Positions 1 to 9,142 of a stretch of DNA of 51,083 bases are shown here, piece by piece (within the stretch, counting starts at the first letter, position 1; the number at the start of each line of letters is the position of its first letter). A model generated the notes under the pieces. It saw only the letters and a program-made list of their open reading frames with translations, was not told the DNA's origin and did not search any database. The DNA is from Carboxylicivirga caseinilyticus (GTDB lineage Bacteria > Bacteroidota > Bacteroidia > Bacteroidales > Marinilabiliaceae), in contig JAFMVE010000045.1 in the NCBI GenBank assembly GCA_025499705.1, positions 1-51,083 of the forward strand. Reading direction: 5' to 3'. Position numbers and translations under genes: made by a program.

Positions 1-21
1 GAATCAATATATTATTATGAA

Positions 22-54
22 AAACAAAGAGGCTAATCGGTAAAGATTAACCTC
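22..54 (-). terminator. Intrinsic terminator after the GH18-like fragment
   Basis: GAGGCTAATC (29-38) and GATTAACCTC (45-54) form a 10-bp stem with a 6-nt loop. The single C/A mismatch on the + strand becomes a G-U pair in the leftward transcript. The leftward transcript then runs into TTTGTTTTT. It lies 21 bp past the stop of the gene at 76-468, so it marks that gene's present 3' end. Confidence 0.6.
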
Positions 55-75
55 ATATATTTTCCTTTTTAAGTA

Positions 76-468
76 TTACTTCTGAAATCGCCTAAGTAAA
101 CTTTTGATATTATCATACGAAGTAGATCCCCATCCGCCAATACATGTTTCCACTCTTGTGATTGAAGTTCTTCCTGTAACGAGATCCTTAACGTCCTGTG
201 CATAATTTGGTTGTACCTGATCAAAAACATAATCTCCATTGGAACATATCAACTCTCCATCAGTCGTTAGGTTACCATTGGGTACCACTTGAATATTAAA
301 AAGAATAACCGTTTCAAAACCGGAATCCTTTAATATCTTTACTGTTGATGGGCGTTCTCTGCGAAAATGGCCACCAACATATAACATTGATTGAGCATTC
401 ATATCTATGAACATCATCTGCACAATCAAGAATAGAGTGAAAAATTTGATGTAGTTATATTTTCTCAT
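76..468 (-). CDS. Secreted GH18-like protein, N-terminal fragment only
   Basis: The 130-residue product begins with a signal peptide (hydrophobic stretch about residues 8-22, then NAQS). The mature part (MLYVGGHFRRERPSTV, GFETVILFNIQV, ICSNGDYVFDQVQPNY, ETCIGGWGSTSYDNIKSLL) resembles the first strands of chitinase-like TIM-barrel proteins (GH18 superfamily) of Bacteroidota. The GGWGS stretch corresponds to the barrel strand just before the catalytic one. Family members run to several hundred residues, but this ORF stops at RRFQK and a terminator follows, so the catalytic D-x-x-D-x-D-x-E region is absent. It lies 18 bp downstream of the metallo-beta-lactamase-fold gene on the same strand and is probably co-transcribed with it. 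It is likely a decayed remnant without enzyme activity. The family call is from sequence memory and is moderate. Confidence 0.6.
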   Translation of the reverse strand: MRKYNYIKFFTLFLIVQMMFIDMNAQSMLYVGGHFRRERPSTVKILKDSGFETVILFNIQVVPNGNLTTDGELICSNGDYVFDQVQPNYAQDVKDLVTGRTSITRVETCIGGWGSTSYDNIKSLLRRFQK

Positions 469-486
469 ACAATTAAGCCTGGTAAA

Positions 487-2370
487 TTATTTACTTTTCC
501 CTTTAGCATTGGTATACAATCCGATCTCAGAAACTTGTAAAATGTCTGCCCCGTCACTGGAATTAAACTTAATAGAGTAATAACTGTAAGCTTTAGGTTT
601 TGAGATTTTAAATGCAACCCCAACGTTATTGGCATCTGGCAGTTGCGGGTCTTTTACAGCATCTATTAAGGTCCATTTTAGCCCATCATTCGATCCAAAC
701 AATCCCCATTCTGAAGGATTACGTCCTGGTCGGGTTTCATTATCATTGGCAGTATAGATAACATACCACTTAAGTTTCACCCGTTCTTTCATCGTCCATG
801 CGATTGATGCAGGAATGGTTTTGGTGCAATATTTTGTTGATGTTTGTCCATCGAACAATCGGGAGCAGGTTTCATCTTTACTTAAACTTGCGGTGCCTGT
901 TACCGATTTATCGATAACCTTATCTGATAGAGACATTTTATTTAACACAACATTTATGTCTTCCTGAGTTCCATTTGCTGTAGCTTCAAAAGTGACATCA
1001 GGAAGATCAACCGTGATAAAATCAGCACGATAACTCGGAATTTTTTCGGTAACGAATTCTCCATTTTCAACGGTTAGTTTGTATGTGTCAGGATCAGCAA
1101 ATAAAGCTGTAGTATTGCTCATCGCATTCATTGCCCCATTATATTTATCCAAATTATTATCCTTTGCATTTTCACTCGAATTACAGAATAAAACCAGTGG
1201 AGCCTTTAATGCATTATAAAGTGGTGTAACATTATTGTATCCATGGTGGGTGGTTTGAACACAGTCGCTTTTAAGCGTTTCATCAGAATACATAGCCAAC
1301 ATATTTGCCTGACCTATACCATCAGTGTCGCCCAATAACATTATCTTTTTGCCGTTAATAGTAACCCGTAAAATAGTTGAAGTCTCATTGAAGTTGCCAA
1401 TGGTATTTTTACCAGATGCATCAACTCCATCTTCATGTGTAAATAATACATCGAATCCTATCCCCTGAAGATTATATTCCTGACCGGTATGTAACTTTAC
1501 AAATTTGCAATGGGGGTAATATTTGTTGATGGTATTTTTCATCAGGAAGGTATTGCCATCATATCCACCCCTCATCACCTGGTAAGAAGGAATGTTATGT
1601 AATACACTTTCCAAATTAATTACATCATGGTATTTTTCCAAAAAGGGATAGGTCATGTAAACATGATCGCCATGTGCATGAGAATAAAACCAAGCTCGAA
1701 TATTAATAGTTGAACCTGGTTTTTGCCCCGTTATATCATACATAAACTTAAGAAGGCCTTCTATGGCAGCCTTACTACTTTGCCGTTCGTGGCCCGAATC
1801 CACAATAAATAAACTGTTATCTTTCAGTTTAATAATAAGCATGGCGCCGCAATCAATCTTCCAATAATCATAGTAACTTGTTTGTCCTTCACCATGTGTG
1901 TAATCTAAACTATACAGATAGAACTCAGTATCACCCGATCCTTGTTCAGGAGAATCCAACTCATCTAATAGTGTTCTGGAAGAATTATCCTGAATAAGGT
2001 GAGCTTGCTTTTTACTTCCAACATAATACAGATAATATAACTGCTTACCTTTCTTTAATGTATAAAATACATTGTCATCAATTTTGTTTGTTGAAATCTG
2101 TTCGAGTCCGTTATTTATAAGAGATTGGATGTAATTTGAAAAGGTACCCAGACTGGTATTACTGATTACATACATTTTAGAATCCTCTGATGTCACAGCA
2201 TCTTTATCATTAGCCATTCCTGGTCCTGCATTATAAACAGAACTCATTATACCGTCGGGATACTCAACAAGTTCAGGGAATACAATATTCTGACTATACG
2301 CAAAGCTGTTACCAAGTAATAGAAAGACCAGATATAAACCGAGTGTTCTTAATTGTATAATTCCTCTCAT
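487..2370 (-). CDS. Secreted metallo-beta-lactamase-fold hydrolase with discoidin-like C-terminus
   Basis: The 627-residue product has a signal peptide (residues 1-26, ending SFAYSQ). The central region (about 170-400) is a metallo-beta-lactamase fold of the ComEC/Rec2-like type: DSGH at 191-194, the metal motif SHAHGDH at 230-236, GDTDG at 347-351 and THHG at 374-377, which together supply the expected His/Asp ligands. The last ~130 residues (SRLFDGQTSTKYC, WGLFGSNDGLKWTLID, YYSIKFNSSDG, VSEIGLY) look like an F5/8 type C (discoidin) carbohydrate-binding module. The export signal and binding module suggest an enzyme acting in the periplasm or outside the cell on a surface-bound or polymeric substrate; the substrate is unknown. 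The upstream promoter candidate fits the ATG at 2370. ComEC relationship is by fold only, since no membrane domain is present. Confidence 0.75.
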   Translation of the reverse strand: MRGIIQLRTLGLYLVFLLLGNSFAYSQNIVFPELVEYPDGIMSSVYNAGPGMANDKDAVTSEDSKMYVISNTSLGTFSNYIQSLINNGLEQISTNKIDDNVFYTLKKGKQLYYLYYVGSKKQAHLIQDNSSRTLLDELDSPEQGSGDTEFYLYSLDYTHGEGQTSYYDYWKIDCGAMLIIKLKDNSLFIVDSGHERQSSKAAIEGLLKFMYDITGQKPGSTINIRAWFYSHAHGDHVYMTYPFLEKYHDVINLESVLHNIPSYQVMRGGYDGNTFLMKNTINKYYPHCKFVKLHTGQEYNLQGIGFDVLFTHEDGVDASGKNTIGNFNETSTILRVTINGKKIMLLGDTDGIGQANMLAMYSDETLKSDCVQTTHHGYNNVTPLYNALKAPLVLFCNSSENAKDNNLDKYNGAMNAMSNTTALFADPDTYKLTVENGEFVTEKIPSYRADFITVDLPDVTFEATANGTQEDINVVLNKMSLSDKVIDKSVTGTASLSKDETCSRLFDGQTSTKYCTKTIPASIAWTMKERVKLKWYVIYTANDNETRPGRNPSEWGLFGSNDGLKWTLIDAVKDPQLPDANNVGVAFKISKPKAYSYYSIKFNSSDGADILQVSEIGLYTNAKGKSK

Positions 2371-2403
2371 TAGAATAAAATTTGTTTATCAATCGTTTCC
2401 TAA

Positions 2404-2432
2404 CAAATATAGGCGACTGTAATACTTTACAA
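2404..2432 (-). promoter_or_regulatory. Candidate Bacteroidota promoter for the metallo-beta-lactamase-fold gene
   Basis: On the leftward strand TTG (2432-2430) is followed after 18 bp by TATATTTG (2411-2404), matching the known Bacteroidota -33 TTG and -7 TAnnTTTG elements with near-ideal spacing. The -7 box lies 33 bp upstream of the ATG at 2370. The match is by eye; the motif is short and AT-rich. Confidence 0.45.
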
Positions 2433-2598
2433 TCAATGAAAGAAATTTACTCCTTGTAAATAACACAATAGTACACCAATCTGTCACATAATAGCAATTC
2501 GATAACCCTAAAAACTATTGGCTTAATATTTAGGATGCGATCTTTATTTATTATTTGAAAATAAGATCGTATCCTTTTGAATCATCTGATACATATAA

Positions 2599-3030
2599 CT
2601 ATTTGATTGGTATAGCATTGTTGTAGTCTTCTTCTGTTATGGTGTAGGTAAATTTGTACCTGTCAAAATAATCCTTTTGCCCAAGTGTTTCTTCAAGGTA
2701 AGAATCAAGATCGAAAGGACTTCGGTCTTTTGTAATATCATTGGCATAATATTTCGCTATTCTAGTTTTGTTAAATATTATTATTACAGAATCTGCTATA
2801 GTTATTGGAAATATTTCTGAATCTCCCGTATCGCCACTTCTTTTTTCAATAGCTTTCTCACCGTTGGCTAGTTTAAGAGTAATATCATCTCCGTAATAAG
2901 TGTATGCTGTGAACGAAATACTATCGCCACTAATATTTACAATTACGGTTTCTGTTATTACTCCGGTCTCTCTAATACAAGCTACTGAAAGCAGCATTAA
3001 TAAAATCACATAATATTTTTTCATTACCAT
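2599..3030 (-). CDS. Small hypothetical lipoprotein
   Basis: The 143-residue product has a type II signal peptide with lipobox LSVAC (Cys18), so it is probably membrane-anchored. The rest is polar and beta-rich (ETVIVNISGDSISFTAYTYYG, YKFTYTITEEDYNNAI), with no motif I recognise. Two in-frame ATGs (3030 and 3024) are possible starts; both give the same lipoprotein. It stands alone between long spacers and shows no clear functional link to its neighbours. Function unknown. Confidence 0.6.
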   Translation of the reverse strand: MVMKKYYVILLMLLSVACIRETGVITETVIVNISGDSISFTAYTYYGDDITLKLANGEKAIEKRSGDTGDSEIFPITIADSVIIIFNKTRIAKYYANDITKDRSPFDLDSYLEETLGQKDYFDRYKFTYTITEEDYNNAIPIK

Positions 3031-3387
3031 TTCTCCACATAGCGCTTAAATAATTCTTCGATTTGTTGGTTACTCCTGTCGGATTATTTGTTCCTATATT
3101 CTATTAATTGCAAAAACTAATAATCGTAATACCTCATAAAGCACAGTTATCCGATATTTAGGATAAATAACCTTTATTTAATGACAGGAATAGTATTTTG
3201 TTTGATGAATATATTTTTACTATTGTAATTTAAACCTTTTCTTGAGTTAGATATAGAATTTGATTAAGAAGTACAACTCTTCCGAAGTATGATTTCCTTG
3301 CATTGAGGTACTATACCTCTCCTGTACAAACAAGCAATGCACCAACTTTTTAAGCTGATGCATTGTGATATTATTCTGGAAGAGACT
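3031..3387. other. AT-rich spacer between lipoprotein gene and hemN
   Basis: No credible ORF, RNA gene or long repeat is visible in these 357 bp apart from the hemN terminator at its right end. The left part should contain the promoter of the lipoprotein gene, but I could not pick out a full TTG / TAnnTTTG pair. Confidence 0.5.
3335..3365 (-). terminator. Intrinsic terminator of the hem operon
   Basis: CAATGCACCAAC (from 3335) faces CTGATGCATTG (to 3365). In the leftward transcript this is a stem of about 10-11 pairs closed by CAATGCA/TGCATTG with an A/T-rich loop. A T-rich stretch (CTTGTTTGT) follows. It lies 22 bp beyond the hemN stop. Confidence 0.55.
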
Positions 3388-4767
3388 TTACACAGTCTTT
3401 GAATACTGCCCTTTACCACTTTTTAATGCAGGATCGAAGGCCATGGCAATATTACGAATTACAAACCTTCCTTGTCCTTTCACAGTAAGTTCATCATTGG
3501 CAAGTTCGAGCAGTTCATCAATAATAAAAGGCTGAATTTTCTCCAATTGGAAATCAACGGCCTTGTAAACCACACTTACCGAAGTATCAAAATCAGAGGC
3601 AACCTGTTTAAAATCGACAAAATAGTTACACATTAATTCATTAATCACCTGTCGAACAATCTGCTCATTCTGATTAAGCTTATAACCTCTAACAACAGCT
3701 CTGCCATCCTTTTCAACTCGATCCATATAGGCTTTGATGGTTTTCTCGTTCTGGCTGTAGGCATTAAACAACTGACTGATACTGGATGTGCCAAACCCAT
3801 AAACCTGACCGGTTGTTTCGCGGGTACAATACCCCTGGAAATTACGGTGAAGTTTTTTATCTCTCAAAGCAATGGCAAAATCATCATCAGGTTTTGCAAA
3901 ATGGTCCATTCCAATTGGCACATAACCTGCATTAACAGCTGAGTTATAAGCATCCTCAAGCATGGTAATTTTTTCATCAGCGCCCGGCAAACCGTATTGT
4001 TCCAGCTCTTTCTGACGAGTCATAACGGATGGAACATGGGCATAGGAGAAAGTCACCAAACGATCGGGATCAGCTTCCAAAGCCATTTGAACTGTTTCAT
4101 TAAAACTCTCACGGGTTTGAAAAGGAAGCCCGTAAACCAAATCCACATTAATACCTGAGAATCCGGCTTTTCGCAGGTAAGCAATCATTTCTTTAACCGG
4201 AACACGTGGAGCTTTTCTATTGATGGCTTTCAAAACCTCTGGCTTAAAATCCTGAACTCCCAGGCTGATACGATTAAAGCCCATATCGCGTAGTTCGTCC
4301 ACCATCTTAAAATCAAGATAAGCAGGACTGCATTCCATTGCCATTTCATAACTATCGGCAAATGAAAAGTTCCTCTTGATGGCCTCAGTAACTTTCCTTA
4401 TAAGCTTGGCAGAAATGGCATTGGGAGTTCCTCCTCCCCAATGGACCTGTGTCAGTTTTCTTTCAGTTGAAATATCTTGCGAAACCAGATCGATTTCTTT
4501 AATCAAGGCATCAATATAACTCTCGATGGTTTTGGCTCCCATACCAGTGTAGGTGGTACATCCACAAAATGTACATAGCTGGGGGCAAAACGGAATATGA
4601 ATGTAAACCGAAACATTTTCAGGATTCTCCTTATTGGATACAATCACGCTTTCTTTATAATCCGCGTTTCCGTACTCGGTATGAAAGAATGTAGCCGGCG
4701 GATAACTGGTGTATCGTGGCCCTGCTACATTGTATTTATCCAGAAGATTCCTGTCAAATTTCAACAT
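3388..4767 (-). CDS. hemN: Oxygen-independent coproporphyrinogen III dehydrogenase HemN
   Basis: This cytoplasmic radical SAM enzyme decarboxylates two propionate side chains of coproporphyrinogen III to give protoporphyrinogen IX without oxygen. The 459-residue length is right for the true HemN family. The CX3CX2C cluster motif is C61-x3-C65-x2-C68, inside HIPFCPQLCTFCGC, and the extra Cys70 is typical of genuine HemN rather than HemW. YTSYPP (19-24) and HWGGGTPN are also HemN signatures. The HemN C-terminal domain (NELMCNYFVDF) is present. It is the last gene of the leftward hemA-hemN cluster and is followed by a terminator. Using HemN rather than HemF fits an anaerobic or microaerobic life. 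Confidence 0.95.
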   Translation of the reverse strand: MLKFDRNLLDKYNVAGPRYTSYPPATFFHTEYGNADYKESVIVSNKENPENVSVYIHIPFCPQLCTFCGCTTYTGMGAKTIESYIDALIKEIDLVSQDISTERKLTQVHWGGGTPNAISAKLIRKVTEAIKRNFSFADSYEMAMECSPAYLDFKMVDELRDMGFNRISLGVQDFKPEVLKAINRKAPRVPVKEMIAYLRKAGFSGINVDLVYGLPFQTRESFNETVQMALEADPDRLVTFSYAHVPSVMTRQKELEQYGLPGADEKITMLEDAYNSAVNAGYVPIGMDHFAKPDDDFAIALRDKKLHRNFQGYCTRETTGQVYGFGTSSISQLFNAYSQNEKTIKAYMDRVEKDGRAVVRGYKLNQNEQIVRQVINELMCNYFVDFKQVASDFDTSVSVVYKAVDFQLEKIQPFIIDELLELANDELTVKGQGRFVIRNIAMAFDPALKSGKGQYSKTV

Positions 4768-4773
4768 CGTTTT

Positions 4774-4845
4774 AATGGTTAATTATCAATTATTAATGGT
4801 TAATTGTAAATGGTTAAGACAAGTACTCATTAATAATTAACCATT
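4774..4845. repeat. AT-rich direct and inverted repeats in the hemE-hemN spacer
   Basis: AATGGTTAATTAT (4774-4786) is the exact inverse complement of ATAATTAACCATT (4833-4845). Further copies of the ATTAATGGTTAATTG unit lie between them (4792-4806), and more ATTAAC units follow towards 4860. The transcript could fold into a long A/U stem between the two genes. The repeats fill nearly the whole 93-bp spacer. Confidence 0.6.
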
Positions 4846-4860
4846 CACCATTAACAATTA

Positions 4861-5892
4861 TCATCTGTTCCAGTTTGCTGATTTTACCCAATCAATTACA
4901 AATTGTACATTCTCAACGGGTAAATCAGGTAAAATACCATGACCCAGGTTGAAAATCCATTTTTGATTTTCGCGTCCGAATGGCAGATAGGTTTTATTTA
5001 GTTCTTTTTCGATCTCTTCCTGACTTGCATAAAGAAGTCGTGGATCAAGATTACCTTGTAAACCAACCTCTGGATCAACAATTGAACGGGCATGTTTTAA
5101 TGACATACGCCAGTCGATACCCACAAAGTCAGATACCTCTTTGGTTACGGCACTAATTCCATTACCTAGATCCTTTGGAAAATAGATGGTTGGAATGCCT
5201 TTATCTCTAACTGCTTTTAAGATCTTTTTTGATGCCGGAAGAATCATTTCCAGATATAACTCTTCAGGTAATAAACCACCGTAGGTCTCAAATAACTGAA
5301 AAGCTTCTACTCCATGCTCAACTTGTTTAACAGCATACTCGATGGAAACTTCTGTCAGAGCATCTATAATCTTCTGACTGGTTTTTCTGTCCTTGTATAG
5401 AAACTCAGTGGCATTCTTAAAAGTAATGTCGCGCACATTATCGCGAAACATAAAGCAGAAAGTAGTGAGTAAGCCACCACAAAAACCTATCAACGGCTTG
5501 TTCTCAGGACGTGTCTCAATAATCTTATCAATAGCCGCATAAACATGATCCAATTTTGTCATGTCCTTGTTAAGCTGTTTTACCGGATCATCGTATGAAT
5601 GCAACGGAGCACCAAATACAGGTCCTGCATCCGTAAATTTTAATGACATTCCCAAAGCCTCAGGAACCACCAGAATATCAGAAAACAAAATGGCGGCATC
5701 CACACCCAAATCATAGATGGGCATAAGTGTTACCTTTGCTGCCAGTTCAGGATTTTCCATTAACTCCGAAAAAGAATAATTCTCTTTCAGGGCTCTGTAA
5801 TTAGGCAATACCCTTCCTGCCTGACGCATAAACCATACCGGCGGTCGCTGAGTATCTTTACCTTGTATTGTATCTAGAAATATATTTGCCAT
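4861..5892 (-). CDS. hemE: Uroporphyrinogen III decarboxylase HemE
   Basis: The enzyme removes four acetate carboxyls from uroporphyrinogen III to give coproporphyrinogen III in the cytoplasm. The 343-residue length is standard. The family signature RPPVWFMRQAGRVLPNY (about residues 17-33) carries the substrate-binding arginines. FSDILVVPEALGM, GFCGGLLTTFCFM and the C-terminal GNLDPRLLY and NLGHGILP blocks are all conserved. It lies between hemL and hemN with short repeat-rich spacers on both sides and hands its product to HemN. No cofactor motif is expected. Confidence 0.95.
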   Translation of the reverse strand: MANIFLDTIQGKDTQRPPVWFMRQAGRVLPNYRALKENYSFSELMENPELAAKVTLMPIYDLGVDAAILFSDILVVPEALGMSLKFTDAGPVFGAPLHSYDDPVKQLNKDMTKLDHVYAAIDKIIETRPENKPLIGFCGGLLTTFCFMFRDNVRDITFKNATEFLYKDRKTSQKIIDALTEVSIEYAVKQVEHGVEAFQLFETYGGLLPEELYLEMILPASKKILKAVRDKGIPTIYFPKDLGNGISAVTKEVSDFVGIDWRMSLKHARSIVDPEVGLQGNLDPRLLYASQEEIEKELNKTYLPFGRENQKWIFNLGHGILPDLPVENVQFVIDWVKSANWNR

Positions 5893-5898
5893 TCTTTT

Positions 5899-5996
5899 AG
5901 TATCAAGATTAAAGTATCAAGTATCAAGATTATCAACCAAATTATATCAAATAGTGTTTATCTGGTCTTGCATCTTTTGTCTTACGTCTTGATACT
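5899..5996. repeat. AGTATCAAG repeats in the hemL-hemE spacer
   Basis: The unit AGTATCAAG occurs at 5899-5907, with further partly overlapping copies at 5913-5929. Its inverse complement CTTGATACT lies at 5988-5996 and overlaps the hemL stop codon. The leftward transcript could pair the two ends. The same unit recurs in the next spacer upstream (hemB-hemL). Confidence 0.6.
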
Positions 5997-7284
5997 ATTT
6001 TAATGCTTCCAATGCTTTTCGGTTTCCTTTAATCAGTTTCTCCAAATCCTTTTCAGTGTGTGCCATCGAAATAAACAAACACTCGAATTGAGAAGGTGCA
6101 ATGTATAAACCGTTCTCCAACATTCCTTTGAAATAATCAGCATACTTTTTTGTATCTGAAGTCATAGCCTCTTCAAAAGAACTTACTTGTTCCGCATCTG
6201 TAAAATAAGCTGTCATCATGGAACCAACCCGGTTCAAAACAACATGTAAACCCAAATCCTTTGCGTTTAGTTTAAAACCTTCCTCAACAAACTGAGCCTT
6301 TTTCTCCAAATCACTGTATGCATCTGGTGTTTCATCCAGCTTTCGTAAAGCTGTTAAACCAGCTGCCATGGCCAAAGGATTTCCGGATAAGGTACCTGCC
6401 TGATAAACCGGTCCGATAGGTGCCAGCATATCCATTATTTCAGCACTTCCTCCATAAGCACCCACAGGTAATCCTCCACCAATAATCTTACCCAATGTTG
6501 TGATGTCAGGCATTACATTGTAATACTCCTGAGCTCCACCTTTTGCCAGACGGAAACCCGTAATAACCTCATCAAAAATCAATAAAGCACCGTTATCATT
6601 TGTAATCTGACGTAATCCTTCCAGGAATCCTTTAACAGGTGGAACAACTCCCATATTTCCGGCCACAGGCTCAACAATTACGGCTGCTATTTCATCTTTA
6701 TGCTGATCAAACAATGCCTGAACCGATTCCAGATTATTATAATCTGCTGTTAAAGTATCTTTGGCTGTACTTTTGGTAACACCCGGACTATCAGGCAAAC
6801 CTAAAGTGATAGCACCTGAACCCGCTTTAATCAAAAAGCTGTCGCCATGACCGTGATAACAACCTGCAAATTTGATGATTAATTCACGTTTGGTATAACC
6901 CCGAGCTAAACGAATCGCACTCATCGTAGCTTCAGTACCTGAATTAACCATACGAACCTTTTCGATTGAAGGCACCATCTTTACAATTTGCTTCGCCATT
7001 TCTGTCTCAATGAGCGTTGGCGCACCATAACTGGTTCCCAAAGATGCAGCATCGGCAACTGCCTTAACAACATCTTCGTGTGCATGACCTAAAATCAAAG
7101 GCCCCCAAGAGGCAACAAAGTCGATATATTCATTTTCATCAATATCCCAAACAGTTGTTCCTTTGGCTTTTTTAATAAATAATGGATCAATTCCCACACT
7201 TTTAAAAGCCCGAACAGGTGAATTAACTCCACCAGGAATTACTTTTTGAGCTTCCTGAAAGGCTTGTTTGCTATTTTTATTCAT
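5995..7284 (-). CDS. hemL: Glutamate-1-semialdehyde 2,1-aminomutase HemL
   Basis: This PLP enzyme turns glutamate-1-semialdehyde, the product of HemA, into 5-aminolevulinate, completing the C5 route. The 429 residues match the family. [10 protein letters not shown] near the N-terminus, [16 protein letters not shown] (about 114-129), FDEVITGFR and the Schiff-base lysine K266 in [17 protein letters not shown] are all visible. [16 protein letters not shown] is the second PLP-phosphate segment. With hemA in the same cluster, this shows de novo synthesis from glutamyl-tRNA rather than the glycine/succinyl-CoA route. It starts at ATG 7284, with a repeat-containing spacer upstream. Confidence 0.95.
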   Translation of the reverse strand: MNKNSKQAFQEAQKVIPGGVNSPVRAFKSVGIDPLFIKKAKGTTVWDIDENEYIDFVASWGPLILGHAHEDVVKAVADAASLGTSYGAPTLIETEMAKQIVKMVPSIEKVRMVNSGTEATMSAIRLARGYTKRELIIKFAGCYHGHGDSFLIKAGSGAITLGLPDSPGVTKSTAKDTLTADYNNLESVQALFDQHKDEIAAVIVEPVAGNMGVVPPVKGFLEGLRQITNDNGALLIFDEVITGFRLAKGGAQEYYNVMPDITTLGKIIGGGLPVGAYGGSAEIMDMLAPIGPVYQAGTLSGNPLAMAAGLTALRKLDETPDAYSDLEKKAQFVEEGFKLNAKDLGLHVVLNRVGSMMTAYFTDAEQVSSFEEAMTSDTKKYADYFKGMLENGLYIAPSQFECLFISMAHTEKDLEKLIKGNRKALEALK

Positions 7285-7288
7285 TTCT

Positions 7289-7321
7289 AAGTATCAAGAT
7301 TTAAGAAACAAGTATCAAGAT
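7289..7321. repeat. AGTATCAAGAT direct repeat in the hemB-hemL spacer
   Basis: AGTATCAAGAT occurs at 7290-7300 and again at 7311-7321, just upstream of the hemL start. It is the same unit as in the hemL-hemE spacer, about 1.3 kb away. Confidence 0.6.
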
Positions 7322-7381
7322 GACAACTTGTAATTTGTTGAAATAATGTTAGCAGCAGATGGATAAAAACTAAAGGCTTGT

Positions 7382-8362
7382 TTATTTTTTAGTATTTAAT
7401 ATATCTGCTGCATCCAATGCATGATAAGTAATAATGATATCAGCACCGGCACGTTTGATTGAAAGCAAAACCTCCATCATCACACGATTTTCATCAATCC
7501 AGTCTTTACTTCCGGCAGCTTTTACCATACTAAATTCACCACTTACATTATACGCTGCTGTTGGCATTTCAAATTCATTCTTAACACGATAGATGATATC
7601 CAGATAACTTAATGCCGGCTTAACCATTACAATATCTGCACCCTCGTTAATATCTTCGGCAACTTCGCGCATTGCTTCATCGCTGTTGGCCGGATTCATT
7701 TGATAGGTACTTCTGTCGCCAAATTGAGGTGCACTTTCAGCTGCCTCGCGGAATGGACCGTAGAAGCCTGATGCATATTTGGCAGCATACGACATGATTG
7801 GTGTTTTTTCAAAGCCTGCTTCATCCAGAGCTGTTCTTATTTTACCAATCCTTCCGTCCATCATATCACTTGGGGCAATGATGTCAGCTCCGGCCTGCGC
7901 CAGTGATACCGATTGATCAGCCAAGGTTTGCAATGTAGAGTCGTTATCTACATCTCCATCTATAATGGTACCGCAGTGACCATGAGTTGTATATTCGCAG
8001 TTACAAACATCTGCAATGATTAGAATATCATCAATTTCGGCTTTGATAGCACGGATAGCTTTTTGAACAATACCATCAGCCTGGCATGCTACATGACCAT
8101 GCTCATCTTTATGCTCCGGAATACCAAACAACAGAATGCTTTTCACCCCTTTTGAAACAGCCCTTTTACATTCTTCAACCAAAACATCCACCGACATTTG
8201 ATAGTTTCCCGGCATGGAACTGATTGGATTCTTAACACCTTCGCCAGGACAAACAAACAACGGGTAAACTAAATCCTCAACTCTTAAATGAGTTTCGGTT
8301 ACCATATGTCGTAATATCTTATTGTATCTTAATCGTCTTAATCGGGTTTCCGGAAAAGCCAT
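7382..8362 (-). CDS. hemB: Delta-aminolevulinic acid dehydratase (porphobilinogen synthase) HemB
   Basis: The enzyme condenses two 5-aminolevulinate molecules into porphobilinogen. The 326-residue length is typical. The zinc-site cysteines are present as C120, C122 and C130 in [14 protein letters not shown], so this is the zinc-dependent type rather than the Asp-rich magnesium type. The two active-site lysines are K195 ([16 protein letters not shown]) and K248 ([12 protein letters not shown]). It sits 17 bp downstream of hemD in the leftward operon. Confidence 0.95.
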   Translation of the reverse strand: MAFPETRLRRLRYNKILRHMVTETHLRVEDLVYPLFVCPGEGVKNPISSMPGNYQMSVDVLVEECKRAVSKGVKSILLFGIPEHKDEHGHVACQADGIVQKAIRAIKAEIDDILIIADVCNCEYTTHGHCGTIIDGDVDNDSTLQTLADQSVSLAQAGADIIAPSDMMDGRIGKIRTALDEAGFEKTPIMSYAAKYASGFYGPFREAAESAPQFGDRSTYQMNPANSDEAMREVAEDINEGADIVMVKPALSYLDIIYRVKNEFEMPTAAYNVSGEFSMVKAAGSKDWIDENRVMMEVLLSIKRAGADIIITYHALDAADILNTKK

Positions 8363-8379
8363 ATTGTTTTTGTTTTATT

Positions 8380-9132
8380 TTATTGATAATCGGGTTTTAA
8401 TTGTAATTTCATTTCCTGCCACAAACCTTCGTAGGTTGATAACCGGGCAATTACTACAGGATTGACATCCCTCTTTTTCATACTTTTGGTGGTTGTAGGA
8501 CCGATGGAAGCAAAACCAACTTCATCATGAATTAGGTCACCATAGATATCCATAAAACCATCAAAACAAGAAGGACTGGTACAAACAACAAGCATTGGCC
8601 GTTTTGCCTTCAATAAAGCTTCTGTTTTTTCGTTACGCGAATCAGCGTTAGTAGTCCTGTATATATTATATCGTTTGTAATCACATAAATCCTGAAGTCC
8701 ATCCTCCAAAGTATTTTCAGCCAATTCTCCCAACAAACTAACCCACTTTTCATTTTTAGAAAAATGCACTTCGCGCAGTTCCTCAACCAGATCTGAAGCA
8801 GTACGACCATTGGATACCCACCAGGCTTTAAGGCCCGATTTCTCAAGGATCTGAGCTGTTTTTTTACCGATACAGATAAAATTCTTATCTAAGATATCGG
8901 CTGGTTTCACCTGATTAAGAAAATACTCTACACCCCGTTTGCTTGTGAAAATAATTCGTCGACTTTGAAAGATTACATTCAGTTCATCTTTACAAAGTTC
9001 AATTTGTTCGGTGTTGATCATAGGATCGCGGATAACATCAATGCCCTCCCCTAGTAATCCGTTATACAATAAATCATCTTCCCCGATTGGATGAGTTAAG
9101 ATTACGGCTGTTTCGCGCGAATAAGGATCCAT
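8380..9132 (-). CDS. hemD: Uroporphyrinogen-III synthase HemD
   Basis: HemD closes hydroxymethylbilane, the HemC product, into uroporphyrinogen III with inversion of ring D. The 250-residue product has the weakly conserved two-domain pattern of the family: IIFTSKRGVEYFL in the first domain, IGKKTAQILEKSGL at the hinge, and VVCTSPSCFDGFM followed by ASIGPTTTKSMKKRDVNPVVIA at the C-terminus. Sequence identity in this family is low, so the position 10 bp after hemC and just before hemB is strong support. Confidence 0.88.
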   Translation of the reverse strand: MDPYSRETAVILTHPIGEDDLLYNGLLGEGIDVIRDPMINTEQIELCKDELNVIFQSRRIIFTSKRGVEYFLNQVKPADILDKNFICIGKKTAQILEKSGLKAWWVSNGRTASDLVEELREVHFSKNEKWVSLLGELAENTLEDGLQDLCDYKRYNIYRTTNADSRNEKTEALLKAKRPMLVVCTSPSCFDGFMDIYGDLIHDEVGFASIGPTTTKSMKKRDVNPVVIARLSTYEGLWQEMKLQLKPDYQ

Positions 9133-9142
9133 AAAAGCTGAT

